Of a stretch of 64,000 nt of DNA, positions 35,642 through 44,316 are shown in pieces. Below the pieces are notes generated by a model that saw only the letters and a list, made by a program, of their open reading frames with translations, searched no databases and was not told the origin of the DNA. The DNA is from Microbacterium sp. 8M (GTDB lineage: Bacteria > Actinomycetota > Actinomycetes > Actinomycetales > Microbacteriaceae): the NCBI RefSeq assembly GCF_902506375.1, contig NZ_LR733284.1, positions 3,254,250 through 3,318,249 of the forward strand. Reading direction: 5' to 3'. A program made the translations under genes and the position numbers. Every line of letters starts with the position of its first letter. The stretch's first letter is position 1.

Positions 35642-36837
35642 CCAGCCCGCAGCCACTCCACGTCGCCGTCATCGGCGCCGGGATCCTCGGCACCTCGACC
35701 GCTGCACACCTCGCCCGCGGCGGCGCCCGCGTGACCCTCGTCACCCAGGGCAAGCCGGCCGACGGCGCCTCGGGCCGCTCGATCGCCTGGCTGAACTCGT
35801 CCGGCGCACGTTCGGCCGAATACCGCTACCTGCGGCTGATCGGCCTGGATCGCTACCGGACCTGGCGGGAGCGGCACCCGGAGAGCAGCGCGTATCTGCG
35901 ATTCGACGGCGCCCTCAAGTGGGCAGGCGAGGATGAGAGCTTCCGCGACACGTTCGCCTACGAGCGCGCCGGTGGCTACGACTCCGTCTGGCTCGACCGC
36001 GAGCAGGTCGCGGCGCTGACGCCCGATGTGAACGCCGAGGCCGTCGCCTCCGAGGGCGCGATCTACAACCGCGGTGAGGGGTGGGTGAACCTGCCCGACC
36101 TCATCGCCGCTCTCCTCGCCGAGGCGGTGGCCGACGGCGCCGAGGTCATCGAGGACGCCGGCGACGTGCGTGTCGACGTGCAGGACGGCACCGCCGTCGG
36201 GGTGATCCTCGGCAACGGCGCCCGGCTCGCCGCCGACCGGGTCGTGCTGGCCACGGGTGGGCACGTCCCCGCGCAGCTGGCAGCACTCGGCGTGCACGTG
36301 CCTGACGCCACCCCCGCCGCGTTCGTGGTGGTCACCGAGCCGGTCGAGCCCCGGGTACGGACGGTGCTGAACACCCCGCGGGTCGCCGTGCGCCCGATGC
36401 CCGACGGACGGCTGGTGCTCGACGCCGACTGGGCCGAGAAGTCGATCGTGGTCGGCGAGGACGGCGCCCTGACGGTGCCCGAAGCGTCGGTGCGAGGCCT
36501 TCTCGAGGAGGCCTCGCGCGTGCTCGCGGGCAACCCGACACTCGTCGCCGAGCGCGTCGCCGCGGGACTGAAGCCCATCCCCGGTGACGGCGAGCCCGTG
36601 GTCGGCTCGGTCCCGGCGATCGCAGGCCTGTCCATGCTGTTCACGCACTCGGGCGCGACCCTCGGCCTGATCCTGGGCGAGCTCGTGGCCGAGGAGGTGC
36701 TCACCGGCCGGCCGTCGCCCGTGCTCGACGCGTTCCGGCTCAGCCGCTTCGACCAGGACGCCGCTCCCGCCGAGGTCGGAACCGGTGCGTGGGCTCCCGT
36801 CACCGCCGCTGCCGACATCTCGTCGGCCCCGTCATGA
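35638..36837 (+). CDS. FAD-dependent oxidoreductase, DAO family (candidate Amadoriase-type oxidase)
   Basis: 399 residues: FAD motif VAVIGAGILGTSTAAHLARG at the N-terminus, GRSIAWLNSSG, and a C-terminal IPGDGEPVVGSVPAIAG, SGATLGLILGELVAEEVL region typical of DAO enzymes. AAGGA precedes the ATG. DAO-family members include fructosyl-amino-acid oxidases; in this operon such an activity would be an oxidative route parallel to the kinase/deglycase route. A sarcosine-oxidase-like amine oxidation is the alternative. Confidence 0.85.
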   Translation: MTSPQPLHVAVIGAGILGTSTAAHLARGGARVTLVTQGKPADGASGRSIAWLNSSGARSAEYRYLRLIGLDRYRTWRERHPESSAYLRFDGALKWAGEDESFRDTFAYERAGGYDSVWLDREQVAALTPDVNAEAVASEGAIYNRGEGWVNLPDLIAALLAEAVADGAEVIEDAGDVRVDVQDGTAVGVILGNGARLAADRVVLATGGHVPAQLAALGVHVPDATPAAFVVVTEPVEPRVRTVLNTPRVAVRPMPDGRLVLDADWAEKSIVVGEDGALTVPEASVRGLLEEASRVLAGNPTLVAERVAAGLKPIPGDGEPVVGSVPAIAGLSMLFTHSGATLGLILGELVAEEVLTGRPSPVLDAFRLSRFDQDAAPAEVGTGAWAPVTAAADISSAPS

Positions 36838-37718
36838 GCGGGCTCGTCAGCATCGCCGGCGCCGGGGACAACGTCGTCGATTGCTATCGGTCGGCGGGGC
36901 GGATGTTCCCGGGAGGCAACACCGTGAACGTGGCGGCGTTCGCCGCTCGGCTCGGGGCCCGCGCCGCCTACGTCGGCCAGGTGGCTCCCGATTCCGCCGG
37001 AGAGCACATCGCCCAATCGCTGGCAGCCGAGGGGGTCGACGTCTCGCGACTCCGGCGCGCGCGGGGCCGGACCGCGTACTGCGTGATCGGCCACGACGAG
37101 CACGGCGACCGCGCGTTCCTGTCCTTCGACCTGGGTGTGTCCCGGTTCGATCCGTCGGCGGATGACATCGATGCCCTTGCGGGATTCGATGCCGTCCACG
37201 TCGGCGCGACCAGCGGCCTGGACCAGCATCTCGAGGCATTCGCGAGCGCGACGCGCCTGTCGTACGACTTCGCCACGCGCGCCGATCCGGATCACATCGC
37301 CCGGGTGGGCAGGATCTGCTTCCTCGCCGTGCACTCCGGCGGCGATCTGGACGACACGGCGTTCGCGGAGCTGCTCGAGAGGAGCGAGGCCTCGGGCGCG
37401 CAGTGGAGCCTCGTCACGCGTGGCACCCGGGGCGCGGTGCTCAGTCACCGCGGCCGACGCTGGTCGGCGGCGGCGCGGACCGAGCGTCCCGCCCTCGACA
37501 CCCTGGGCGCCGGCGACAGCTTCGCGGCGCGGGTGCTCGTGGGCATCCTGCGCGACGAGGATCCGCCGACGATCCTGGCCGCCGCGGCGGAGATCGCTGC
37601 GGAGACATGTCAACGGCTCGGCGCCTTCGGGCCCGGCATCCCGATCGACCCGACCATCCTCGCCGCAGGCGACGACTCCCCCGTTCTCGAACCCCTCACC
37701 ACGAAGGAGCACCGATGA
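36834..37718 (+). CDS. PfkB family kinase, FrlD-like (fructosamine 6-kinase candidate)
   Basis: 294 residues. GAGDNVVDCYRSAGRMFPGG and NTVNVAAFAARLGA closely resemble fructoselysine 6-kinase, and the PfkB signature LDTLGAGDSFAARVLVG holds the catalytic Asp. It starts in the stop of the oxidase gene (ATGA). It would phosphorylate the imported fructosamino acid at C6 for the SIS enzyme next door. Other ketohexose-derivative kinases are possible. Confidence 0.82.
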   Translation: MSGLVSIAGAGDNVVDCYRSAGRMFPGGNTVNVAAFAARLGARAAYVGQVAPDSAGEHIAQSLAAEGVDVSRLRRARGRTAYCVIGHDEHGDRAFLSFDLGVSRFDPSADDIDALAGFDAVHVGATSGLDQHLEAFASATRLSYDFATRADPDHIARVGRICFLAVHSGGDLDDTAFAELLERSEASGAQWSLVTRGTRGAVLSHRGRRWSAAARTERPALDTLGAGDSFAARVLVGILRDEDPPTILAAAAEIAAETCQRLGAFGPGIPIDPTILAAGDDSPVLEPLTTKEHR

Positions 37719-38731
37719 CCGACGGCACCTATGTCGGCCCGACCCCCGTCAAGCCCATCCCCGACACGATCCGTCCCGCACAGGAGCATGCGCTCGCCCG
37801 CTGGGACGAGATCCGCGACTATGTCGCAGGGCGGCCCGCGGTGGACCGCGTCTACCTCGTCGGAGCCGGCGGCTCCCTCTCCGGCCTGCAGGCCGCGCAG
37901 TACGTGTTGGACCGGGAGTCGGCGCTCCCCGTCGCGTCGGTCAACTCCGACGAGTTCAGCTACCGCGCCTCGCCCGGCGTGGGCCCGGGCGCTCTCGTCA
38001 TCGTGCTGTCGGCGGCGGGCACCACGGCCGAGTCCGTGGCAGCGGCGGCCTGGGCGCAGGAGCGGGGCGCCGCGGTGGTCGCGGTCACGCTGAAGGCCGA
38101 CGGACCGCTCGCGCAGGCTGTGACGACGGCATTCATCTCGCGGGGCGGCGACGGCAACCAGGTCGTGCTGCAGCTTCTCGCGCTCGCCGTGCTGGCCCGG
38201 GAGGGACGGGACGTCCGTGCCCGGCTCGACGCGCTCACGGCACTGCCGGAGGCGACAGAGGCCGCGCTGCGCGGCTTCGAGCCGCTGGCCGCCGCCATCG
38301 CCGAGGACATGAAGGACGTCCCGATGACGTACCTCATCGCCTCGGGCCCGCTCCAGGGGATGGGCAGCACCTTCACCAGCTGCTTCCTGCAGGAGATGCA
38401 GTGGATGCACGCGTCGACCATCAACGCCAACGAGTTCTTCCAGGGCCCGTTCGAGGTGTTCGACAAGCAGACCAAGAGCATCCTCTTCCTCGGTGAGGAC
38501 GAGACCCGGCCCATGGCCGAGCGCGCCGAACGATTCCTCGATCAGTACAGCGGCACCACGCACAAGATCGACAGCCGCCATCTGGACCTCCCGGGCGTTC
38601 CCGCGAACCAGCGCGGCTTCACCGCACCCCTGGTGTTCTATCCGATGATGTTCCGCCTCGCGGAGAACTACGCATCCGTGCGCGGCTACGCGCTGGAAGG
38701 ACGCCGCTACATGTGGCAGTTCGCGTACTGA
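37715..38731 (+). CDS. SIS domain protein, FrlB-like (fructosamine-6-phosphate deglycase candidate)
   Basis: 338 residues with two SIS folds: DRVYLVGAGGSLSGLQAAQY (about 44-63), VLSAAGTTAESVAAA, IASGPLQGMG and NANEFFQGPFEVFD, in the order seen in FrlB and NagB-II/AgaS enzymes. It would split fructosamino-acid 6-phosphate into glucose 6-phosphate and amino acid. Overlaps the kinase stop (ATGA) and ends the operon at a strong terminator. Confidence 0.85.
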   Translation: MTDGTYVGPTPVKPIPDTIRPAQEHALARWDEIRDYVAGRPAVDRVYLVGAGGSLSGLQAAQYVLDRESALPVASVNSDEFSYRASPGVGPGALVIVLSAAGTTAESVAAAAWAQERGAAVVAVTLKADGPLAQAVTTAFISRGGDGNQVVLQLLALAVLAREGRDVRARLDALTALPEATEAALRGFEPLAAAIAEDMKDVPMTYLIASGPLQGMGSTFTSCFLQEMQWMHASTINANEFFQGPFEVFDKQTKSILFLGEDETRPMAERAERFLDQYSGTTHKIDSRHLDLPGVPANQRGFTAPLVFYPMMFRLAENYASVRGYALEGRRYMWQFAY

Positions 38732-38746
38732 TCGAGACGTGAGCAG

Positions 38747-38777
38747 GAGGGGATCCGGAGAGCATCCGGATCCCCTC
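38747..38777 (+). terminator. Rho-independent-like terminator of the Amadori-type operon
   Basis: GAGGGGATCCGG (38747-38758) and its perfect complement (38766-38777) around a 7-nt loop, followed by TTCG, 16 bp after the last stop. Confidence 0.8.
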
Positions 38778-38911
38778 TTCGCGTATGACGCGCATCGGCC
38801 ATCGTGCCTGCTCGGGCGACCGCTCCCCCGCCGTGGCGTCCCGCGAGCGCTTGCGCCCGATGCGCGGTCTCGCGGTGACCTGCGACAGCGGTCGAGGTCA
38901 CCGCCAGGCGC

Positions 38912-39436
38912 TCATCGGCCCGGCTCCGTCCCGCCGGCGAACGCGTGCCGGATCCGCGGCCATTCGGACTCGACCCAGTCGCCGGCGATCCTCGCGCGAT
39001 CCTCGACGGCCGCGGCGGGGAAGGCCAGGCCGCGGGTCGGCACGCTCGCACCGAGCTCGACGAGCAGCGGGCGCAGGGTCGTCTCCACCGCCAGCGCGTG
39101 CGTCGGCGCCCCGATCGTGAGCACGGGCACCGCGGTGACGCCACGCAGCCCATCGGATCCGTAGCGGTCGAGGAACGCCTTCAGCAGGCCCGTGTAGGCG
39201 GCCTTGTAGGTGGGACTCGCGATGACCGCCACGTCCGCGGTCGCGACCCGATCCAGCAGCTGGTCGACGCCCGGCTCCGGGAAGCGGAAAAGCGTCCCGG
39301 CGACGTCCGCGAGGTCGATCGTGGCGTCGATGTCGGCGCCGCCGCGAGCGCCGAGCAGGGTTGCCACCTCCTCGGCGACGAGACGGGTGCGCGAGGCGGG
39401 CTGGGGGTTCCCCACCAGTACGGCGATCCGGGTCAT
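38912..39436 (-). CDS. NADPH-dependent FMN reductase family protein
   Basis: 174-residue flavodoxin-like reductase: IAVLVGNPQPASRTRLVAEE (FMN phosphate loop) and VIASPTYKAAYTGLLKAFLD. GGAGGAACCTC precedes the ATG at 39436; the longer frame is rejected. MsuE/SsuE-type reductases supply FMNH2 to luciferase-like monooxygenases, and four such enzymes lie nearby, so that is the likely role. Confidence 0.88.
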   Translation of the reverse strand: MTRIAVLVGNPQPASRTRLVAEEVATLLGARGGADIDATIDLADVAGTLFRFPEPGVDQLLDRVATADVAVIASPTYKAAYTGLLKAFLDRYGSDGLRGVTAVPVLTIGAPTHALAVETTLRPLLVELGASVPTRGLAFPAAAVEDRARIAGDWVESEWPRIRHAFAGGTEPGR

Positions 39437-39567
39437 GAGGTTCCTCCGAGTGAAGCCGCCCGGCGCGGGGCGGGTCGTTGTGTCATGGTAGGTCGGCGTC
39501 GTCGCCGCGTGCACGGCCGCCGTCACGCGTGGTCATGGGCGGTATGACAGGCCGTCCGGGTCGCGCG

Positions 39568-40293
39568 TCAGCTCACGAGCACGCGGTCGTCCGCGAGCGC
39601 GGGCGTGCGCACCGAGAGGAACGTCGTGCGCCGGCGCAGCACGAAGCCCAGGCGCTCGTAGACGCGGATGGCTCCGACGTTCGCCGCAGCAGCGTGCAGC
39701 AGCGCCTGATCACCGCGCCGCTGGATGTGGAACGCGACGTCGAGGACGAGACGCGAGGCGATGCCCTGACCGCGGTGCTCCACGTCCGTCGACACCGCAC
39801 TGATCTCCGTCCAGCCTTGAGGGTGCAGCCGCTCCCCCGCCATCGCGATCAGGCGGCCTCCGCGGCGAATGCCGATGTAGCGACCCAGTTCGAACGTGCG
39901 CGGACGGAAGGGACCCGGCTGGTTGCGCTCGACGAGGGCGAGCATCTCCGGCACGTCGTCGGCCCCCAGCTCGATCGCCTCGTCGTACGGGACCGGCTGC
40001 AGCGCCTCGGTCTGCACCAGCTGCACCCCGTCACCGCGGCCGAGCTCCTCCCATCCATCGGGCAGGTCGGGATCGGCGCCGGAGATGCCGATCTCCTGCC
40101 CAGGGCCGACGAGCTCGACGAGCGCCTGCCACACCCCGGGGTCGTCCCAGGTGCGCACCGCCACGAAGGGCGCGACGTCGGCCGGATACCGCCGCACCAG
40201 GTCGCCGCCGAGCGCGAAGGAGGCGTGCGGACCGGTCAGCGCATGCCACGCCGGATTGTCGAGCACATGCTCGTCGGAGGATGTGGACGTCAT
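39568..40293 (-). CDS. GNAT family N-acetyltransferase
   Basis: 241 residues; the GNAT core is in the C-terminal half with the acetyl-CoA loop HRGQGIASRLV and the late NVGAIRVYERLGF motif. The N-terminal 100 residues (NPAWHALTGPHASFALGG) are family-specific. Start ATG 40293 with GAGAGAGGG about 10 bases upstream. It is divergent from the peptide-type importer. In known S-alkylcysteine salvage (Bacillus yxe/ytm systems) an acetyltransferase precedes the monooxygenase step; that role here is inference. Confidence 0.82.
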   Translation of the reverse strand: MTSTSSDEHVLDNPAWHALTGPHASFALGGDLVRRYPADVAPFVAVRTWDDPGVWQALVELVGPGQEIGISGADPDLPDGWEELGRGDGVQLVQTEALQPVPYDEAIELGADDVPEMLALVERNQPGPFRPRTFELGRYIGIRRGGRLIAMAGERLHPQGWTEISAVSTDVEHRGQGIASRLVLDVAFHIQRRGDQALLHAAAANVGAIRVYERLGFVLRRRTTFLSVRTPALADDRVLVS

Positions 40294-40564
40294 GACGCGG
40301 ATCCCTCTCTTCTGAGTTCGATGCGGGCTGGGACCCCACGGTAGGCGCCGCCCCGGCGCTCTCGGCGAGGGCCGCAGCGGACTGTGTCGCCCGGTGACAC
40401 GATGCGACGCCGCGTGACGGAGCACGACGGATCTTGACCGTCTGCATCAGCCCGTGACCCCTGCCCGCGACGGGGATCGCCGCCGGTGGAAGCATCGCTC
40501 GAACGGAGCCGTCGTGCTCCGCAGAATCCCCTCGGATCCATCCGCAAAGCGCGAAAGGAGCACC
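40294..40564. other. Divergent regulatory gap, GNAT / importer operon
   Basis: 271 bp. It holds the dyad-containing 39-bp motif at 40382-40420 that recurs at 59138. I cannot fix the promoter boxes. GAAAGGAG precedes the importer start. Confidence 0.45.
40382..40420. promoter_or_regulatory. Shared upstream motif, copy A
   Basis: Begins CTGTGTCGCC, contains the near-perfect dyad GTGTCGCC-C-GGTGACAC (40384-40400) and ends in TGACG. 25 of 39 positions are identical to copy B at 59138-59176 by direct comparison. Probable activator or repressor site for the sulfur-like genes. Confidence 0.5.
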
Positions 40565-41632
40565 ATGTCGACAGCGAACGCGACTCGATCGGCCGTTGCG
40601 CGCTACCTCGCCTCGAGGCTCGGCCAGGCCCTGATCGTGCTGTGGGCCGCATACACGGTGTCGTTCGTCGTGCTCTACGCGCTGCCGAGTGATCCCGTCG
40701 CGCTCAAGACCGGCGGCGACGCCAGCGACGTCACCCCGGAGCAGCTCGCCGCACTGAAGGCGAAGTACGGCCTCGACCAGCCCCTCATCGTGCAGTACGT
40801 CCTGCGCCTGGGCCGTGTGCTCGCGGGCGACCTCGGCACCTCGATCGACACCGGGCGGCCGGTCTCTCGGGTGATCGGCGAGGCGATCCCGCCGACGCTG
40901 CAGCTCGCGGGACTCGGCTTCGTCATCGCCGTCCTCACCGGCGCCTCGCTCGCCGTGCTCGCGACCTCGGTGCGCAGCCGCGCGCTGTCGACCTTCCTGC
41001 TCGGCCTGCCGCCGCTCGGCGTCGCGATCCCCGCGTTCTGGTTCGGGCTGATCCTCATCCAGCTGTTCTCGTTCCAGCTGCCGCTGTTCCCCGCGATGGG
41101 CGACCGCGGCTTCGCCTCGCTGGTGCTGCCGTGCATCGCCCTCTCGCTGCCGACCGGAGCAATGATCGCCCAGCTGCTGTCGAAGAGCCTTGCCGGGGCG
41201 CTCCGCGAGCCCTACATCGACACCGCCCTCGCCAAGGGTGCGGGCCGCGCCCGGATCCATCTGCGGCACGCGCTGCGCAATGCCGCCCTGCCGGCGCTGA
41301 CGGTGACCGGCCTCATCGTCGGTCAGCTGCTCAGCGGCACGGTCGTCACCGAGACGGTCTTCTCCCGCCCGGGCATCGGGCGGGTGACGGCGTCGGCCGT
41401 GCAGCAGCAGGACGTCCCCGTCGTCCAGGGCGTCGTGCTCTTCGCCGCCCTCGTCTTCGTCGTCGTCAATCTCGTCGTGGACCTGATCTATCCGCTCCTG
41501 GATCCGCGGATCCATTTGACGTCGGCGTCGCGTCGCCCACGTCGCTCACGAGTGGCGGCTCCCCGCCCGACCGCCACTCCCATCGAGTCGACGTCGGTCG
41601 ACATCGACGCCGTCCTGGAGGAAGTCCGATGA
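40565..41632 (+). CDS. Peptide/nickel-type ABC transporter permease (DppB type)
   Basis: 355-residue permease: N-terminal YLASRLGQALIVLWAAYTVS, ALPSDPVAL, the large external loop, then five more helices with the EAA-like region GRARIHLRHALRNAALPAL. GAAAGGAG lies before the ATG. The C-terminal 35 residues are a basic/polar tail. First gene of a tight eight-gene operon with monooxygenases. Confidence 0.93.
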   Translation: MSTANATRSAVARYLASRLGQALIVLWAAYTVSFVVLYALPSDPVALKTGGDASDVTPEQLAALKAKYGLDQPLIVQYVLRLGRVLAGDLGTSIDTGRPVSRVIGEAIPPTLQLAGLGFVIAVLTGASLAVLATSVRSRALSTFLLGLPPLGVAIPAFWFGLILIQLFSFQLPLFPAMGDRGFASLVLPCIALSLPTGAMIAQLLSKSLAGALREPYIDTALAKGAGRARIHLRHALRNAALPALTVTGLIVGQLLSGTVVTETVFSRPGIGRVTASAVQQQDVPVVQGVVLFAALVFVVVNLVVDLIYPLLDPRIHLTSASRRPRRSRVAAPRPTATPIESTSVDIDAVLEEVR

Positions 41633-42582
41633 GCGATACCGTCGCCCTCCTACCCGATGGCACCCAGCACGCCGCGGACGGGTTCGGCGGGACCGCCGCG
41701 AACCGCTTCGACGACGCGGTCGCGGAGCGTGCCTCGCACCCCGGCCGGAGAGCGCCCGGCCCGAAGGCATGGAGCTGGTTCGCTCGACGACCGGCGGCCG
41801 CCGTCTCCCTGCTGTGGCTCCTCGTGGTGGTCGTCGCCGCGGTCGCGCCGGCCCTGCTCGCGCCCGGCGATCCGCTGACCGGCATCCCCGCGGAACACCT
41901 CCAGGGCCCCTCCGCCGCGCACTGGTTCGGCACCGACCAGATCGGGCGCGACCTCTACACGCGGGTCGTGCACGGCACCTCGCTGACGGTCAGCGCCGCG
42001 ACACTGGCCGTGGCCGTGGGCGTGGTCGCGGGCTCCGCGATCGGCCTGCTGAGCGGGTTCGCCGGCGGCCGGACGGACGCGATCCTGATGCGGGTCGCCG
42101 ACGTGCTGCTGGCCATCCCGAGCCTGCTGCTCTCGCTCGCGGTGATCACCGCTCTGGGCTTCGGCACCGTCAATGTCGCGATCGCCGTGGGAACGGCCAG
42201 CGTCGCCTCCGTGTCGCGCATCATGCGCGCCGAGGTCATCAAGGTGCGCAATTCCGCGTATGTCGAGGCCGCGCGCGCCTCGGGCAGCAGCTGGATCCGG
42301 GTGCTCCTGCGGCACGTTCTACCCAACTCCACCGGGCCGGTGATCGCGCTCGGCGTGCTCGAGTTCGGCGGCGCGATCCTCGCCGTCTCCGCGCTCAGCT
42401 TCCTCGGATACGGCGCGCCCGCCCCGGCACCCGAATGGGGCGCCCTGGTGTCCGGCGGCCGCGACTTCCTCCGCAACGCCTGGTGGCTCACCACATTCCC
42501 CGGGCTCGTCATCGCCCTCACCGTGCTCGCCGCGAACCGCCTGGCGCGCGGGCTCGACACCGAACGGACGGTCGGATCATGA
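41629..42582 (+). CDS. Peptide/nickel-type ABC transporter permease (DppC type)
   Basis: 317-residue permease: PLTGIPAEHLQGPSAAHWFG, GTDQIGRDLYTRVVHGTSLT and the EAA loop YVEAARASGSSWIRVLLRHV identify DppC-like proteins. Overlaps both neighbours by ATGA. Forms the channel with the DppB-type subunit. Confidence 0.94.
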   Translation: MSDTVALLPDGTQHAADGFGGTAANRFDDAVAERASHPGRRAPGPKAWSWFARRPAAAVSLLWLLVVVVAAVAPALLAPGDPLTGIPAEHLQGPSAAHWFGTDQIGRDLYTRVVHGTSLTVSAATLAVAVGVVAGSAIGLLSGFAGGRTDAILMRVADVLLAIPSLLLSLAVITALGFGTVNVAIAVGTASVASVSRIMRAEVIKVRNSAYVEAARASGSSWIRVLLRHVLPNSTGPVIALGVLEFGGAILAVSALSFLGYGAPAPAPEWGALVSGGRDFLRNAWWLTTFPGLVIALTVLAANRLARGLDTERTVGS

Positions 42583-44267
42583 ACGCGCAGACCCCGCTGC
42601 TGGAGATCGAGGGCCTGTCGGTGGCGTACCGGACCTCGCGCGGTCGCGTCGACGCGGTGCGCGGGGTGAGCCTGTCGGTCGCGCCCGGCGAGACCGTCGC
42701 GATCGTCGGCGAATCCGGATCCGGCAAGTCCACGACCGTGCACGCGGTCATCAGGCTGCTGCCCGGTGCGGCGGAGATCGCCTCGGGCGCGATCCGCTTC
42801 GAGGGAACCGACCTGGCCACGGCGCCGTCCGCCGCGCTGCGGGCGGTGCGCGGACGCCGGATCGGGTTCGTGCCACAAGACCCCACGGTGAGCCTCAACC
42901 CCGTGCAGCGGATCGGCACGCAGGTCGCGGAGGTGCTGCGCGTGCACGGGCTCGCCGATCGGCAGGACGCCGCGGAGCGCGCCGTGCAGGCACTGGAGCG
43001 CGCGGGGCTCCCCGACGCGGCGCTGCGCGCCCGCCAGTATCCGCATGAGCTGTCCGGCGGGATGCGGCAGCGCGTGCTCATCGCGATCGCGATCGCGGCC
43101 GACCCTCAGCTGATCATCGCCGACGAGCCGACGAGTGCCCTCGATGTCACCGTGCAGCGGCAGATCCTGGATCATCTGGACGAGCTCAAGCGGGAGCGCG
43201 GCGCGAGTCTGCTGCTCATCACGCACGATCTCGGCATCGCCGCGGATCGGGCCGACCGCATCGTCGTGATGTCCCAGGGCCGCATCGTCGAGGAGGGCAC
43301 GCCCGAGCGGGTGCTGCTGGCGCCCGAGCACCCGTACACCCGCCAGCTGATCGCAGCCGCTCCCGGCCTGAACGCGCATCACGAACCGGTGCTCGCCGCC
43401 GCGTCGACGCAGGTCGTGCTGCGCGGACGCCCGGGCGATCCCTTCGCCGCCCGGGACGCCGCCGAGCGCCCGGCCGCCGCGCACCCCGTCCTGGAGGTCG
43501 ACGCGCTCGTGAAGGAGTTCGCGGTGCCGGGGACGGGCGGTGCCGTGCAGCGCGCCGTCGACGGCGTCGGCTTCCGGATCGAGCGCGGCCGGACGCTCGC
43601 CCTGGTCGGCGAGTCGGGATCGGGCAAGACCACCACCGCCCGGCTGGCGCTGCGCCTCACCGACCCCACCTCCGGAACCGTCCGGCTCGACGGGGCGGAC
43701 GTCACCGCGCTGCGCGGCTCCGAGCTGCGGCAGCTGCGCCGCCGGATCCAGCTCGTGCAGCAGAACCCCTACGCCGCACTGAACCCGCGGTTGACGATCG
43801 AGCAGATCATCAGTGACCCGCTGATCGCGTACCGCCTCGGGGACCGTGCCCTGCGCCGCGCCCGCGCCGCTGAGCTCGTCGACGTCGTCGCGCTGCCGTC
43901 CTCGGTGCTGCAGCGCAAGCCGTCCGAGCTGTCCGGCGGGCAGCGGCAGCGCGTCGCGATCGCCCGCGCCCTCGCGATCTCGCCCGAGCTCGTCGTGCTC
44001 GACGAGCCGGTCTCCGCCCTCGACGTTTCGATCCAGCACCAGATCCTCACGCTGCTGAGCACCATCCAGCGCGAGTTCGGCCTCAGTTACCTCTTCATCT
44101 CGCACGACCTCGCCGTCGTCCGGCAGATCGCGCACGCCGTGGGCGTCATGCAACGCGGTCGCATCGTCGAGTCCGGCACCGCCCAGGAGATCTTCGACAA
44201 CCCGCGCACCGACTACACCAGCACTCTGCTCGACGCGATCCCCGGCGGCCTGCGGATCACCCTCTGA
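42579..44267 (+). CDS. Fused DppD-DppF type ABC ATPase
   Basis: 562 residues carrying two complete nucleotide-binding domains: first Walker A GESGSGKST (about 45-53), signature LSGGMRQRVLIAIAI and IADEPTSALDVT; second Walker A GESGSGKTT (about 343-351), [15 protein letters not shown] and LDEPVSALDVS. Separate in E. coli, the two ATPases are one chain here. Overlaps the permease stop. Confidence 0.95.
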   Translation: MNAQTPLLEIEGLSVAYRTSRGRVDAVRGVSLSVAPGETVAIVGESGSGKSTTVHAVIRLLPGAAEIASGAIRFEGTDLATAPSAALRAVRGRRIGFVPQDPTVSLNPVQRIGTQVAEVLRVHGLADRQDAAERAVQALERAGLPDAALRARQYPHELSGGMRQRVLIAIAIAADPQLIIADEPTSALDVTVQRQILDHLDELKRERGASLLLITHDLGIAADRADRIVVMSQGRIVEEGTPERVLLAPEHPYTRQLIAAAPGLNAHHEPVLAAASTQVVLRGRPGDPFAARDAAERPAAAHPVLEVDALVKEFAVPGTGGAVQRAVDGVGFRIERGRTLALVGESGSGKTTTARLALRLTDPTSGTVRLDGADVTALRGSELRQLRRRIQLVQQNPYAALNPRLTIEQIISDPLIAYRLGDRALRRARAAELVDVVALPSSVLQRKPSELSGGQRQRVAIARALAISPELVVLDEPVSALDVSIQHQILTLLSTIQREFGLSYLFISHDLAVVRQIAHAVGVMQRGRIVESGTAQEIFDNPRTDYTSTLLDAIPGGLRITL

Positions 44268-44316
44268 CCGTCGCCCAGCCCGAATCCCTGCATCCCCCCA
44301 CCACCAAGGAGCCACC

